A DNA stretch of 64,000 nt, taken from NCBI RefSeq assembly GCF_003122365.1, contig NZ_CP029254.1, positions 6,326,001-6,390,000 of the forward strand. The letters run 5' to 3'. Position 1 is the first letter of the stretch. Every line of letters begins with the position of its first letter. The notes under the pieces are model-generated. The model was not told where the DNA came from, ran no database searches, and saw nothing but the letters and a program-made list of their open reading frames with translations. This document shows positions 1 through 8,422 of the stretch, piece after piece. Both the position numbers and the translations under genes were made by a program. The stretch is from Streptomyces spongiicola. GTDB lineage: Bacteria; Actinomycetota; Actinomycetes; Streptomycetales; Streptomycetaceae.

Positions 1-180
1 CTCGTCGGCATCATCGGTCGGCACGTCCTGGCCGGCCTGCTGCCCCAGCGGCGGCTACGGGTCAGCCCCCGCATCGTCAAACGCGCCATCTCGAAGTACC
101 AGGCACGAGGGCCCTGTATCGACCGGACCAGCTACAAGGCCACCACCGGCATCGAGATCCTCGCAGCCGCAGGCCCTTGA
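1..180 (+). mobile_element. IS4-family transposase, C-terminal end (5' part outside window)
   Basis: The frame is open from base 1 to a TGA at 178-180 and encodes 59 residues. The stretch SPRIVKRAISKYQARG followed by DRTSYKAT is the usual C-terminus of streptomycete IS4-type transposases; the DDE catalytic core must lie upstream of the window. Homology to an XRE regulator on the opposite strand stops about 35 bases after this stop, so the right end of the element should lie near 181-215. I could not define its terminal repeat or a target duplication because the other end is not visible. Confidence 0.82.
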
Positions 181-204
181 CGACACGGCCCAGCCGCAAA
201 CTTC

Positions 205-343
205 ACGGCCTTGGGTCTAGCCCGGCGGCCGTGCGCAGTTCGCGCAGCTTGCCACCCAGGATCACCCTGAGGGCGGTCGGGTTGCTCTCGACCGCTCCCA
301 ACGGCCCGGCGAACAACGACGGGCTCGATTCTGCTGCAGCCAT
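205..343 (-). pseudogene. XRE-family regulator, N-terminal stub cut by the IS insertion
   Basis: An ATG at 341-343 with a strong AGGAG site six bases upstream opens about 44 residues ending NPTALRVILGGKLRELRTAAGL. That is the start of the helix-turn-helix domain of the streptomycete XRE regulators (WhiJ-like) that occur with DUF397 proteins and anti-sigma-type ATPases, both of which are present next door. The match stops exactly where the IS4-type sequence begins and a stop codon follows a few codons later. The DNA-binding helices and everything downstream are missing, so the gene is inactive unless the remainder lies beyond the element. Confidence 0.72.
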
Positions 344-435
344 CGTGCGCTCCTGCGGACTCTTGAGAAGACGTCGAGACTATCCCGTACATCCGTGTGT
401 GAGCCATCGGCAACTGGATGGTGAGAGCCTTCTTT

Positions 436-669
436 TCAGCCAATCACATCATCGAAATCGCCGCCGCGGGCCCCGGCGACGAAGGCCTCCACCTCGTCCC
501 GCGTATAGACGAGCGCGGGCCCGTGCGGGTCGCGGGAGTTGCGCACGGCCACCCGTCCGCCGGGGAGTGCTGCCAGTTCCACGCAGTTGCCGGTGGCGTT
601 GCTGCGGCTGCTCTTGATCCAAGTCACCGGACCGAGCTTCCCCGCCGGCATGCCATTGGTGAACTCCAT
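436..669 (-). CDS. DUF397 domain protein
   Basis: A 77-residue protein. The core WIKSSRSNATGNCVELAAL and VAVRNSRDPHGPALVYT is the DUF397 signature. Members are small partners of XRE regulators of the WhiJ/BldB-associated type and are thought to work in the same regulatory complex. I start it at the ATG of MEFTNG because a GGAGGGG ribosome site precedes it; the frame stays open upstream to 777 but that part has no DUF397 similarity. It is divergent from the ATP-binding gene at 825 and upstream of the broken XRE gene, so it is probably an orphan now. Confidence 0.85.
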   Translation of the reverse strand: MEFTNGMPAGKLGPVTWIKSSRSNATGNCVELAALPGGRVAVRNSRDPHGPALVYTRDEVEAFVAGARGGDFDDVIG

Positions 670-731
670 CCCCAACAACCCCTCCCTTTTCGCACGCTCG
701 TTCGGCCCGAATCCGGTCAATGCAATCTCAG

Positions 732-743
732 ATGCAATTGCAT
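732..743. promoter_or_regulatory. Perfect 12-bp palindrome in the DUF397/ATPase divergent promoter region
   Basis: ATGCAATTGCAT is self-complementary and sits in an AT-richer patch between the two divergent genes, with a further TGCAAT half copy just before it at 721-726. Position and symmetry suggest an operator, possibly for the XRE regulator of this locus. Inference only. Confidence 0.4.
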
Positions 744-824
744 TTTCTTGGCCGACTCGACAATACTCGGTCAGCACCGGTTGCCGCAGCGTTCAACACC
801 CAGGCCTGCAGGGGGACATGACCA

Positions 825-1382
825 GTGACGACTCACGTGTCAACCATCTCCACCACGACGGCCGGGCACGGAAGTCGGCGCGCGACACAGCGGTGCGGCC
901 CGAAACCGCTGCCCGAGGGCCCTTGTGCCACACCCCAGGAACCCGCCCTGGAGGGACTTCCGCCGCTCGGCGGCTTCGCGGCCTGCGGGCTGGACGGCAG
1001 TCTCCGCAATCCGTGCCAGGCGCGGCGGTTCGTCGCCCATACCCTGCACCTCTGGGAACTGCCGCTTCTGGTCGCGGACATGACGCTTGTGGTCAGCGAG
1101 CTGGTGACCGGCGCGGTCCGGCACGCGCTGCTCGCCGAACCACAGGAGCACCCCGTGGACTACCCCCTGTGGCTGGGGCTCGTCCGCCACCCGGACCATG
1201 TCGTGTGCTCGGTCGCGGACCCGAACCCGGAACCGCCTGGGAGGCGCGACGCCGACTCCGGCGACTTCGAGGGCTTCGGCCTGGAGCTGATCGGCGCGCT
1301 GAGCGAGAGCTGGTCCTGGTCGCTCACCGAGCCCAGGGGCAAGACCGTGTGGGCGAGCCTGGCCCTGCCCGGCCGGGACTGA
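825..1382 (+). CDS. ATP-binding protein (RsbW-like HATPase_c_2)
   Basis: 185 residues from a GTG preceded by GGGGGAC. The middle carries the segment MTLVVSELVTGAVRHAL, which matches the N-box helix (xxSELVTNAVRHA) of anti-sigma-factor-type serine kinases in Streptomyces; here the usual N of TNAV is G (TGAV). A downstream FGLELIGALSESW corresponds to the G-box region (GxGLxLVxxLxxxW). Such proteins sit beside XRE and DUF397 genes in many streptomycetes. The N-box Asn, which normally coordinates Mg-ATP, is not obvious, so nucleotide binding may be weakened. Confidence 0.78.
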   Translation: MTTHVSTISTTTAGHGSRRATQRCGPKPLPEGPCATPQEPALEGLPPLGGFAACGLDGSLRNPCQARRFVAHTLHLWELPLLVADMTLVVSELVTGAVRHALLAEPQEHPVDYPLWLGLVRHPDHVVCSVADPNPEPPGRRDADSGDFEGFGLELIGALSESWSWSLTEPRGKTVWASLALPGRD

Positions 1383-1944
1383 AGCCGGACCGAGCCGGAC
1401 TGAGCCCGCGGCGCGCCGGGGGAGTCGCGCCCCCAAGGAAGGTGCGCGCGCACCCGCGCACCCGCGCACTCCGGCGCCGGCCGTCGCCCCGCCGGACCCG
1501 GGCGGGTCCCTGCGGCCGGTACGCTGCCGGGTCCTGCCGGGTCCTGCCGGGGTCCTGCCGGGTCCTGCCGGGTCCTGCCGGGGTCCGTTGGGCATGGAAC
1601 CGGCGCCGACCGGCCCTGTCCCGGCGCCGGCCGGCAGCCGCTCGCCATCCCCCAGCCCGTCTGGGCGGGGCCCGCGCACACGGGCTGGGGGGACACCGTA
1701 TGCCCGTGTGGGCTCCCCACCGCCGCACGGCCGGTTCCTCAGCGGGCCGGGCCCTCAGCCCGCGGAGCCCGCCCGCGGCCCCCGCACCCTCCCGGGCCGT
1801 CTGTCGATTCCCGTCCACCCGGCCCCGGCGTCACCGCCCCGGCCCCGGCGTCACCGCCCCGGCCGCGGCGGCACCGCACGGCGAGGGGCCCGGGGCGCAT
1901 GCGTCGCATGCGCCCCGGGCCCCTTTGCCATGCCCCGCCGGCCC
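1383..1944. repeat. Gene-free gap with a decamer tandem array
   Basis: No convincing gene. At 1524-1585 there are six units of CTGCCGGGTC (10 bp; two units carry one extra G). The proximal end of the gap holds the pssA terminator hairpin. Confidence 0.8.
1884..1924. terminator. Strong hairpin after pssA
   Basis: A perfect inverted repeat with 20-bp arms (1884-1903 and 1905-1924) around a single base, 20 bases beyond the pssA stop. There is no clear U tract, as is common in streptomycete terminators; it may also stop readthrough from the plus-strand gene. Confidence 0.7.
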
Positions 1945-2814
1945 TCAGGGAAGCTGTGCCGAAGCCCTCGCCTCGCGCCGGTTGTCCCGGAAGGTGTTCA
2001 CCCGCCGGGCCGTCGCGAACAGCGGGATCGTCGCCGCCAGCACGATCTGCAGTGCGCAGCCGGTCTGCAGCAGCAGCTGTCCGCCCGGCGCGTCGAAGGC
2101 CCATGCCGCCAGCAGGCCCATCGCCCCCACGATCCAGCTGAGCATCGCGACCGCCAGCTTGCCGCGCGGCTTCGGGTACTCGACCCGGCTCACCATCAGC
2201 CAGGCGGTACCGATGATCGCGAGCAGTGTCGGGATGAACGGCAGCTCCAGCAGCACGATCGACACGACCGTCAGCGCGCCGAAGGGGCTCGGCATGCCCT
2301 GGAACATGCCGTCCTTCATCGTCACGCACGAGAACCGGGCCAGCCGCAGCACGACCGCCAGCAGCACCACGATCGCGGCCACCGCCGAGACCTTCTGGTG
2401 GGCGTCGTCGGCGACCATGCCGTAGACCAGCACGAAGTACGCCGGGGCCAGTCCGAAGCTGATCAGGTCCGAGAGGTTGTCCAGCTCCGCGCCCATCGGG
2501 CTGCTGCGCAGCTTGCGCGCCACCAGCCCGTCGAACAGGTCGAAGACGGCGGCGCACAGCATGAGGATCACCGCGGTCGCGGCGGAGTGCCGGGCCATGC
2601 CGCTCTCGCCGCTGCCGACGAGGTGCGGGATCAGGATCCCGGTGGTGGTGAAGTACACCGCCATGAAACCGCAGGTGGCGTTACCGAGAGTGAGCGTGTC
2701 CGCTATCGACAGCCGGAGTGAGAGGGGCATCTCCTCCGCGTCGTCCGGCGCGCCGGACCGGGGCTCGGCCCCGTCGGCCCAGCCCGCCTGTGTGTCGGGA
2801 TCAATCACGGTCAA
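1945..2814 (-). CDS. pssA: CDP-diacylglycerol--serine O-phosphatidyltransferase
   Basis: 289 residues. It makes phosphatidylserine from CDP-diacylglycerol and serine, the precursor of phosphatidylethanolamine. The CDP-alcohol phosphatidyltransferase signature DGx2ARx8Gx3Dx3D is complete (DGLVARKLRSSPMGAELDNL, then SD) near residues 95-117, with several hydrophobic membrane helices on both sides. The start overlaps the 3' end of psd by 14 bases, so the two genes are translationally coupled in the order psd-pssA and cover two successive steps. Confidence 0.95.
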   Translation of the reverse strand: MTVIDPDTQAGWADGAEPRSGAPDDAEEMPLSLRLSIADTLTLGNATCGFMAVYFTTTGILIPHLVGSGESGMARHSAATAVILMLCAAVFDLFDGLVARKLRSSPMGAELDNLSDLISFGLAPAYFVLVYGMVADDAHQKVSAVAAIVVLLAVVLRLARFSCVTMKDGMFQGMPSPFGALTVVSIVLLELPFIPTLLAIIGTAWLMVSRVEYPKPRGKLAVAMLSWIVGAMGLLAAWAFDAPGGQLLLQTGCALQIVLAATIPLFATARRVNTFRDNRREARASAQLP

Positions 2815-3448
2815 TGCGAGTCACCCCCGCGGTCGTGACCTGACCCACTTCGACGCCGGCCTCGACACCTTCCGGGAGGTAGATGTCGACACGCGAGCCG
2901 AAGCGGATGAGGCCGATGCGCTCGCCCTGCTCGACCTTGGTGCCCTGGGGGATGTACGGGACGATGCGGCGTGCGACGGCGCCGGCGATCTGGATCATCT
3001 CGATGTCACCGAGTTCGGTGTCGAAGTGCCAGACTACGCGCTCGTTGTTCTCGCTCTCCTTGTTGAACGCCGGAACGAATCCGCCGGGCACATGCTCGAC
3101 GGAGGTCACCGTGCCGGCGAGCGGGGCACGGTTGACGTGGACGTTCAGGGGGCTCATGAAGATGGCGACGCGGGTGCGCCCGTCCTTCCACGGCATGATG
3201 CTCTGCACCACACCGTCGGCCGGGGAGATGACCCGGCCCTGGGCGATCTCGCGCTCGGGGTCGCGGAAGAACCACAGCATGCCCGCCGCGAGAGCGGTGG
3301 TGGGCACGGCGATGGCCGCGGCGCGCCTCGACCGGCGCGCACGCGCCAGGCTGAGCGCCGCGGTCGCGACGGTCGGCAGGAGCCACGGCGATGCTCCGCG
3401 CGCGAGGCGGACGCGGCCGCGAGGTGCAGAGGTTTGGCTGTGGGGCAT
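2801..3448 (-). CDS. psd: Phosphatidylserine decarboxylase, small type
   Basis: 215 residues from the ATG at 3448 (MPHSQTSAPRG). The enzyme decarboxylates phosphatidylserine to phosphatidylethanolamine with a pyruvoyl cofactor made by self-cleavage. The cleavage site is the Gly-Ser of RFGSRVD near the C-terminus. The N-terminus has a hydrophobic anchor (TALAAGMLWFF). The frame is open farther upstream but a weak AAGG site and homology favour this start. First gene of the psd-pssA pair. Confidence 0.94.
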   Translation of the reverse strand: MPHSQTSAPRGRVRLARGASPWLLPTVATAALSLARARRSRRAAAIAVPTTALAAGMLWFFRDPEREIAQGRVISPADGVVQSIMPWKDGRTRVAIFMSPLNVHVNRAPLAGTVTSVEHVPGGFVPAFNKESENNERVVWHFDTELGDIEMIQIAGAVARRIVPYIPQGTKVEQGERIGLIRFGSRVDIYLPEGVEAGVEVGQVTTAGVTRIDRD

Positions 3449-3550
3449 GGTTGACCTTCGTAGCGGATGATGCCGCGCTGGCAACAAGGAGGACGGCGGC
3501 TTTCCGGCGATGCTATCGGTTGCGGGCCGCAACTGGGAAAGCCAGAAGCC

Positions 3551-3619
3551 GAGTCGGTCGGCCGGAAGCCTTCGGCAAAGGCTGCCGGAATGTGATCTTC
3601 TTCGCGGCCGAACCGACTC
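3551..3619. terminator. Compound hairpin after the ethylmalonyl-CoA cassette
   Basis: GAGTCGGTCGGCC at 3551-3563 pairs with GGCCGAACCGACTC at 3606-3619 (one bulged base), and a second stem, CCGGAAGCCTT with AAGGCTGCCGG, lies inside. It starts 12 bases after the acyl-CoA dehydrogenase stop and lies between it and psd, so it should separate the two minus-strand units. Confidence 0.6.
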
Positions 3620-3630
3620 AAAAGCCTCAT

Positions 3631-4845
3631 TCAGCCCTGGAGCCGGTATTCCTCGAGGAGCCGGCGCCCAATGATCATTTTCTGGATCTCGGCGGTACCT
3701 TCGCCGATCAGGAGCATCGGGGCCTCCCGGTAGAGGCGCTCGATCTCGTACTCCTTGGAGAAGCCGTAGCCGCCGTGGATCCGGAAGGAGTCCTCGACGA
3801 CTTCCTTGCAGTACTCGGAGGCGAGGTACTTCGCCATCCCCGCCTCCAGGTCGTTTCGCTCCCCGGAGTCCTTCTTGCGGGCCGCGCTCACCATCATCGC
3901 ATGGGCCGCCTCGACCTTGGTGGCCATCTCCGCGAGCTTGAACTGGATGGCCTGGTGCTGGGCGATCGGCTTTCCGAAGGTGTGGCGCTGCTGTGCGTAT
4001 CCGATACCGAGTTCGAAGGCGCGCTGAGCGACGCCGCAGCCACGGGCCGCCACATTGACGCGGCCGACCTCGACCCCGTCCATCATCTGGTAGAACCCCC
4101 GGCCGGTCGTGCCGCCGAGGACGCGATCAGCCGGAACGCGCAGTCCGTCCATGATGAGCTCGGTCGTGTCGACGCCCTTGTAGCCCATCTTGTCGATCTT
4201 TCCGGGGATGGTCAGGCCGGGCCGCACCTCCCCGAAACCGGGCTCCTTCTCGACGAGGAAGGTCGTCATCGACCGGTGCGGGGCCGCGGCCGCCTCCGCG
4301 GGGTCGTGTCCTTCGTCACTCCGGACCAGCACGGCCACCAGCGTCGACGTACCTCCGTTGGTCAGCCACATCTTCTGGCCGGTCAGGACGTACTCGTCGC
4401 CGTCCCTGACCGCCTTGGACGTGATGGCCGACACGTCCGAGCCGAGCCCCGGCTCGGACATCGAGAACGCGCCGCGCACCTCGCCGGCCGCCATCCGGGG
4501 GAGGAAGCGGTCCTTCTGCTCCTGCGTGCCGTGCTGCTTCAGCATGTACGCCACGATGAAGTGCGTGTTGATGATGCCCGAGACGGACATCCAGCCCCGG
4601 GCGATCTCCTCCACGCAGAGCGCGTACGTGAGCAGGGACTCGCCCAGGCCCCCGTACTCCTCGGGGATCATCAGGCCGAAGAGGCCGAGCTCCTTCAGGC
4701 CGTCGACGATCTGCTGCGGGTACTCGTCGCGGTGCTCCAGCTCGGTGGCGACCGGGATGATCTCCTTGTCGACGAACGCGCGGACCGTCGAGAGGATCTC
4801 CTGCTGGACATCGGTCAGACCGTGGGTCTGGGCGAGTCGGGCCAT
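3631..4845 (-). CDS. mcd: Acyl-CoA dehydrogenase, probable methylsuccinyl-CoA dehydrogenase
   Basis: 404 residues from an ATG with GGAGAAG upstream; three codon-free bases separate it from the MaoC gene. FAD-dependent alpha,beta-dehydrogenation of an acyl-CoA. Visible family signatures are AFSMSEPGLGSDVS and KMWLTNGG (flavin and substrate binding), QRHTFGKPIAQHQAIQFKLA, and GEGTAEIQK near the C-terminus, whose Glu is the catalytic base position. As the last gene of a ccr-meaA-mcl-mch operon it most likely oxidises methylsuccinyl-CoA to mesaconyl-CoA. It is of ordinary acyl-CoA dehydrogenase size, without the N-terminal extension I recall for the proteobacterial enzyme, so the substrate is inferred from context. 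Confidence 0.88.
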   Translation of the reverse strand: MARLAQTHGLTDVQQEILSTVRAFVDKEIIPVATELEHRDEYPQQIVDGLKELGLFGLMIPEEYGGLGESLLTYALCVEEIARGWMSVSGIINTHFIVAYMLKQHGTQEQKDRFLPRMAAGEVRGAFSMSEPGLGSDVSAITSKAVRDGDEYVLTGQKMWLTNGGTSTLVAVLVRSDEGHDPAEAAAAPHRSMTTFLVEKEPGFGEVRPGLTIPGKIDKMGYKGVDTTELIMDGLRVPADRVLGGTTGRGFYQMMDGVEVGRVNVAARGCGVAQRAFELGIGYAQQRHTFGKPIAQHQAIQFKLAEMATKVEAAHAMMVSAARKKDSGERNDLEAGMAKYLASEYCKEVVEDSFRIHGGYGFSKEYEIERLYREAPMLLIGEGTAEIQKMIIGRRLLEEYRLQG

Positions 4846-4847
4846 GG

Positions 4848-5429
4848 CTACTTCTCCGCCTTCGTGGTGGGCTCGGTCGGGCCGTCGCCGGGGCCGGCTT
4901 CCCGCGAAGGCGCCGTTCGCGGGTGCTGCGGGGAGACGGCCGGGCGGCCGGGCTGCTCCCCGCCGCGCTCCTTGACGTACGTCTCGGTGGGGACCATCAC
5001 CTTGCGGCGGAACACGCACACCAGGGTGCCGTCCTGCTTGTAGCCCCTGGTCTCCACGTGGACGATCCCGCGGTCCGACTTCGACTTCGAGGGGGTCTTG
5101 CCGAGGACGGTCGTCTCGCCGTAGACGGTGTCGCCGTGGAACGTCGGGGCGACATGGCGCAGCGACTCGATCTCCAGGTTGGCGATCGCCTTGCCCGACA
5201 CGTCGGGTACCGACATGCCGAGCAGCAGCGAGTAGACGTAGTTCCCCACGACGACGTTCCTTCCGAAGTCCGTCGTCCGCTCGGCGTAGTTCGCGTCCAG
5301 GTGGAGGGGGTGGTGGTTCATGGTCAGGAGGCAGAAGAGGTGGTCGTCGTACTCGGTGACCGTCTTCCCGGGCCAGTGCTTGTAGACCGCCCCGACCTCG
5401 AACTCCTCGTACGTGCGTCCGAACTGCAT
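4848..5429 (-). CDS. mch: MaoC-family hydratase, probable mesaconyl-CoA hydratase
   Basis: 193 residues of the MaoC hot-dog fold. The motif NHHPLHLDANYAE near residue 38 holds the catalytic Asp/His pair of R-hydratases, followed by VVVGNYVYSLLLGM. The expected reaction is hydration of mesaconyl-CoA to beta-methylmalyl-CoA. The last 40 residues are Pro/Gly/Ser-rich and probably disordered. It lies 3 bases after the lyase gene and 2 bases before the acyl-CoA dehydrogenase gene. Confidence 0.88.
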   Translation of the reverse strand: MQFGRTYEEFEVGAVYKHWPGKTVTEYDDHLFCLLTMNHHPLHLDANYAERTTDFGRNVVVGNYVYSLLLGMSVPDVSGKAIANLEIESLRHVAPTFHGDTVYGETTVLGKTPSKSKSDRGIVHVETRGYKQDGTLVCVFRRKVMVPTETYVKERGGEQPGRPAVSPQHPRTAPSREAGPGDGPTEPTTKAEK

Positions 5430-5432
5430 CGC

Positions 5433-6398
5433 TCAGGCCTCCGGTGCTTCGAACTTCGAGGTACGGGTCATTCCGGCGGCCCGGCCCTTACCGGAGATCA
5501 CCAGGGCCATCTTGCGGCTGGCCTCGTCGATCATCTCGTCGCCGAGCATCGCCGAGCCCTTCTTCCCGCCGGCCTCGGACGTGCAGTAGTCGTACGCGTC
5601 CAGGATCAGCTCGGCGTGGTCGAAGTCCTCCTGGGAGGGCGAGAAGATCTCGTTGGACGCCTCGACCTGGCCCGGGTGCAGCACCCACTTGCCGTCGAAG
5701 CCCAGCGCCGCGGCGCGCTGCGCGACCTCGCGGTAGCCGTCGGTGTTGCGGATCTGGAGGTAGGGGCCGTCGATCGCCTGGAGGTCGTTGGCGCGGGCGG
5801 CCATCAGGATCTTCATCAGGATGTAGTGGTAGGCGTCCGCCGGGTAGCCGGGCGGCTGCTCCCCGACGACCAGCGACTTCATGTTGATGGACGCCATGAA
5901 GTCGGCCGGGCCGAAGATGATCGTCTCGATGCGCGGCGACGCCTCGGCGATCGCGTTGACGTTGTTGAGGCCCTGCGCGTTCTCGATCTGCGCCTCGATG
6001 CCGATCCTGCCGACCTCGAAGCCCATCGTCTTCTCGATCTGCGTCAGCAGCAGGTCGAGGGCGACGACCTGCCGGGCGTCCTGGACCTTCGGCAGCATGA
6101 TGCAGTCGAGGTTCCGGCCGGCGCCCTCGACGACCGTGACCACGTCGCGGTACGTCCAGTGGGTGGTCCAGTCGTTGACCCGCACGACGCGCGTCTTGCC
6201 CGTCCAGTCGCCCTCGTTCAGGAACTTCACGACGGTGTGCCGGGCCTCCGGCTTGGCGAGCGGGGCGCAGGCGTCCTCGAGGTCCAGGAAGACCTGGTCG
6301 GCAGGCAGGCCCTGGGCCTTCTCCAGGAAGCGCGGGTTCGAACCGGGCACCGCGAGGCAGGAGCGGCGCGGGCGCAGCCGGTTGACGGGGCTTGTCAT
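5433..6398 (-). CDS. mcl: HpcH/HpaI-type CoA ester lyase, probable beta-methylmalyl-CoA lyase
   Basis: 321 residues. Family marks are RSCLAVPGSNPRFLEKA, VFLDLEDACAP (acidic metal ligand), IGIEAQIENAQGLNN (Glu ligand) and IIFGPADFMASI. These enzymes split L-malyl- or beta-methylmalyl-CoA into glyoxylate plus acetyl- or propionyl-CoA. The start overlaps the mutase stop by four bases (ATGA), so translation is coupled. Citrate lyase subunit CitE is the other family assignment, but no CitD/CitF partners are present. Confidence 0.9.
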   Translation of the reverse strand: MTSPVNRLRPRRSCLAVPGSNPRFLEKAQGLPADQVFLDLEDACAPLAKPEARHTVVKFLNEGDWTGKTRVVRVNDWTTHWTYRDVVTVVEGAGRNLDCIMLPKVQDARQVVALDLLLTQIEKTMGFEVGRIGIEAQIENAQGLNNVNAIAEASPRIETIIFGPADFMASINMKSLVVGEQPPGYPADAYHYILMKILMAARANDLQAIDGPYLQIRNTDGYREVAQRAAALGFDGKWVLHPGQVEASNEIFSPSQEDFDHAELILDAYDYCTSEAGGKKGSAMLGDEMIDEASRKMALVISGKGRAAGMTRTSKFEAPEA

Positions 6399-8407
6399 GC
6401 GGGGACCTCCAGGGGGTCGAGCTTGTTCGCTTGGCGGATCTCGTCGACGATACGGCCGATGATCTCCGTGATGCCGAAGTCCTTCGGGGTGAAGACGGCG
6501 GCCACACCCGCACGCCTCAGTTCCTCGGCGTCGCCGTTCGGGATGATCCCGCCGACGATCACCGGGATGTCGGCGGCGCCCGCCTCACGCAGCCGCTCCA
6601 GCACGTCCGGCACCAGCTCGGCATGGGAGCCGGACAGGATCGACAGGCCCACGCAGTGCACGTCCTCCGCCAGGGCGGCGCTGACGATCTGCTCGGGGGT
6701 GAGCCGGATGCCCTGGTAGACCACCTCGAAGCCGGCGTCGCGCGCCCGCACGGCGATCTGCTCGGCGCCGTTGGAGTGCCCGTCCAGTCCCGGCTTGCCG
6801 ACCAGCAGCCGCAGCCGGCCGGAGCCGAGCTCCTCGGCGGTGCGGGACGCCTTCTCGCGGACGAGGGCGAGCGGGGTGCCCTGCTCGGCGGCGACGGCCA
6901 CGGGGGCCGACGACACGCCGGTCGGGGCGCGGAACTCGCCGAAGACGTCCCGCAGCGCCCACGCCCACTCCCCGGTCGTGACGCCGGCGCGGGCGCACTC
7001 GACCGTGGCCGCCATCAGGTTCGCGTCGCCCGCCGCCGCTGCCTTGAGCGCCGCCAGGGCGTCCTGGGCCCGGCTCTCGTCCCGGTTGTCGCGCCACTCG
7101 TGGAGCGCTGCCACGACACGGGCCTCGTTCGCCGGATCGACCGTCATGATCGCGGTGTCGAGGTCCGCGGTGAGCGGGTTGGGCTCGGTGGTCTCGAAGA
7201 TGTTGACGCCGACGATCTTCTCGTCGCCGGCCTCGATCCGGGCCCTCCGCTCGGCGTGCGAGGCCACCAGCTGCGACTTCAGATAGCCGGACTCGACGGC
7301 CGCCATGGCGCCGCCCATCTCCTGGATGCGCTCGATCTCCGCGAGGGAGTCCGCGACGAGGGCGTCCACCTTGGCCTCGATCACGTGCGAGCCGGCGAAG
7401 ATGTCCTCGTACTCCAGCAGGTCGCTCTCGTGGGCGAGGACCTGCTGGATGCGCAGCGACCACTGCTGGTCCCAGGGGCGGGGCAGGCCGAGCGCCTCGT
7501 TCCACGCGGGGAGCTGGACGGCGCGGGCGCGGGCGTCCTTGGAGAGCGTCACGGCCAGCATCTCGAGGACGATGCGCTGGACGTTGTTCTCCGGCTGGGC
7601 CTCGGTCAGTCCGAGCGAGTTGACCTGGACCCCGTAGCGGAAGCGCCGCTGCCTGGGGTCCCCGACGCCGTAGCGCTCGCTGGTGACCTTCTCCCAGATG
7701 CGGCCGAAGGCCCGCATCTTGCACATCTCCTCGACGAAGCGGACGCCCGCGTTCACGAAGAAGGAGATCCGGGCGACGACGTCGCCGAACTTCTCCGGCG
7801 GTACCTGTCCGGAGTCGCGCACCGCGTCCAGCACCGCCACCGCCGTGGACATCGCGTAGGCGATCTCCTGGACGGGGGTGGCCCCGGCCTCCTGCAGGTG
7901 GTAGCTGCAGATGTTGATCGGGTTCCACCTGGGGATGTTCGCCACCGTGTAGGTGATCATGTCGGTGGTCAGCCGCAGCGACGGACCGGGCGGGAAGACG
8001 TGCGTCCCGCGCGACAGGTACTCCTTGACGATGTCGTTCTGCGTCGTCCCCTGGAGTCTGGTGGCGTCGGCGCCCTGCTCCTCCGCGACCACCTGGTAGA
8101 GCGCCAGCAGCCACATGGCGGTGGCGTTGATGGTCATGGAGGTGTTCATCTGCTCCAGGGGGATGTCGTGGAACAGCCTCCGCATGTCACCGAGGTGCGA
8201 GACCGGCACCCCGACCCGGCCGACCTCGCCGCGGGCGAGGACGTGGTCGGGGTCGTAGCCGGTCTGCGTCGGCAGGTCGAAGGCGACCGACAGTCCGGTC
8301 TGGCCCTTGGCCAGGTTCCGCCGGTACAACTCGTTGGACGCCTCGGCCGTGGAGTGGCCGGCGTATGTGCGCATCAGCCACGGCCGGTCCTTCTGGCGCT
8401 CTGTCAT
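6395..8407 (-). CDS. meaA: MeaA-type B12-dependent mutase (ethylmalonyl-CoA mutase)
   Basis: 670 residues in one chain: an acyl-CoA mutase barrel (GLSVAFDLPTQTGYDPDH near residue 38, TSMTINATAMWLLALY, QGTTQNDIVKEY) and a C-terminal cobalamin domain with the base-off motif GLDGHSNG near residue 550 and GLSILSGSH and VIVGG after it. It should rearrange ethylmalonyl-CoA to methylsuccinyl-CoA. The single-chain layout and its place next to ccr separate it from the two-subunit methylmalonyl-CoA mutase. Ccr lies 15 bases upstream. Confidence 0.93.
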   Translation of the reverse strand: MTERQKDRPWLMRTYAGHSTAEASNELYRRNLAKGQTGLSVAFDLPTQTGYDPDHVLARGEVGRVGVPVSHLGDMRRLFHDIPLEQMNTSMTINATAMWLLALYQVVAEEQGADATRLQGTTQNDIVKEYLSRGTHVFPPGPSLRLTTDMITYTVANIPRWNPINICSYHLQEAGATPVQEIAYAMSTAVAVLDAVRDSGQVPPEKFGDVVARISFFVNAGVRFVEEMCKMRAFGRIWEKVTSERYGVGDPRQRRFRYGVQVNSLGLTEAQPENNVQRIVLEMLAVTLSKDARARAVQLPAWNEALGLPRPWDQQWSLRIQQVLAHESDLLEYEDIFAGSHVIEAKVDALVADSLAEIERIQEMGGAMAAVESGYLKSQLVASHAERRARIEAGDEKIVGVNIFETTEPNPLTADLDTAIMTVDPANEARVVAALHEWRDNRDESRAQDALAALKAAAAGDANLMAATVECARAGVTTGEWAWALRDVFGEFRAPTGVSSAPVAVAAEQGTPLALVREKASRTAEELGSGRLRLLVGKPGLDGHSNGAEQIAVRARDAGFEVVYQGIRLTPEQIVSAALAEDVHCVGLSILSGSHAELVPDVLERLREAGAADIPVIVGGIIPNGDAEELRRAGVAAVFTPKDFGITEIIGRIVDEIRQANKLDPLEVPA

Positions 8408-8422
8408 CTGCGGACCTCTGAC

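Noticed and set aside
539..2425. A plus-strand frame of over 600 codons
   Set aside because: It runs across the ATP-binding gene in another frame, a decamer array, a hairpin and antisense of pssA; the translation is Arg/Pro/Ala low complexity.
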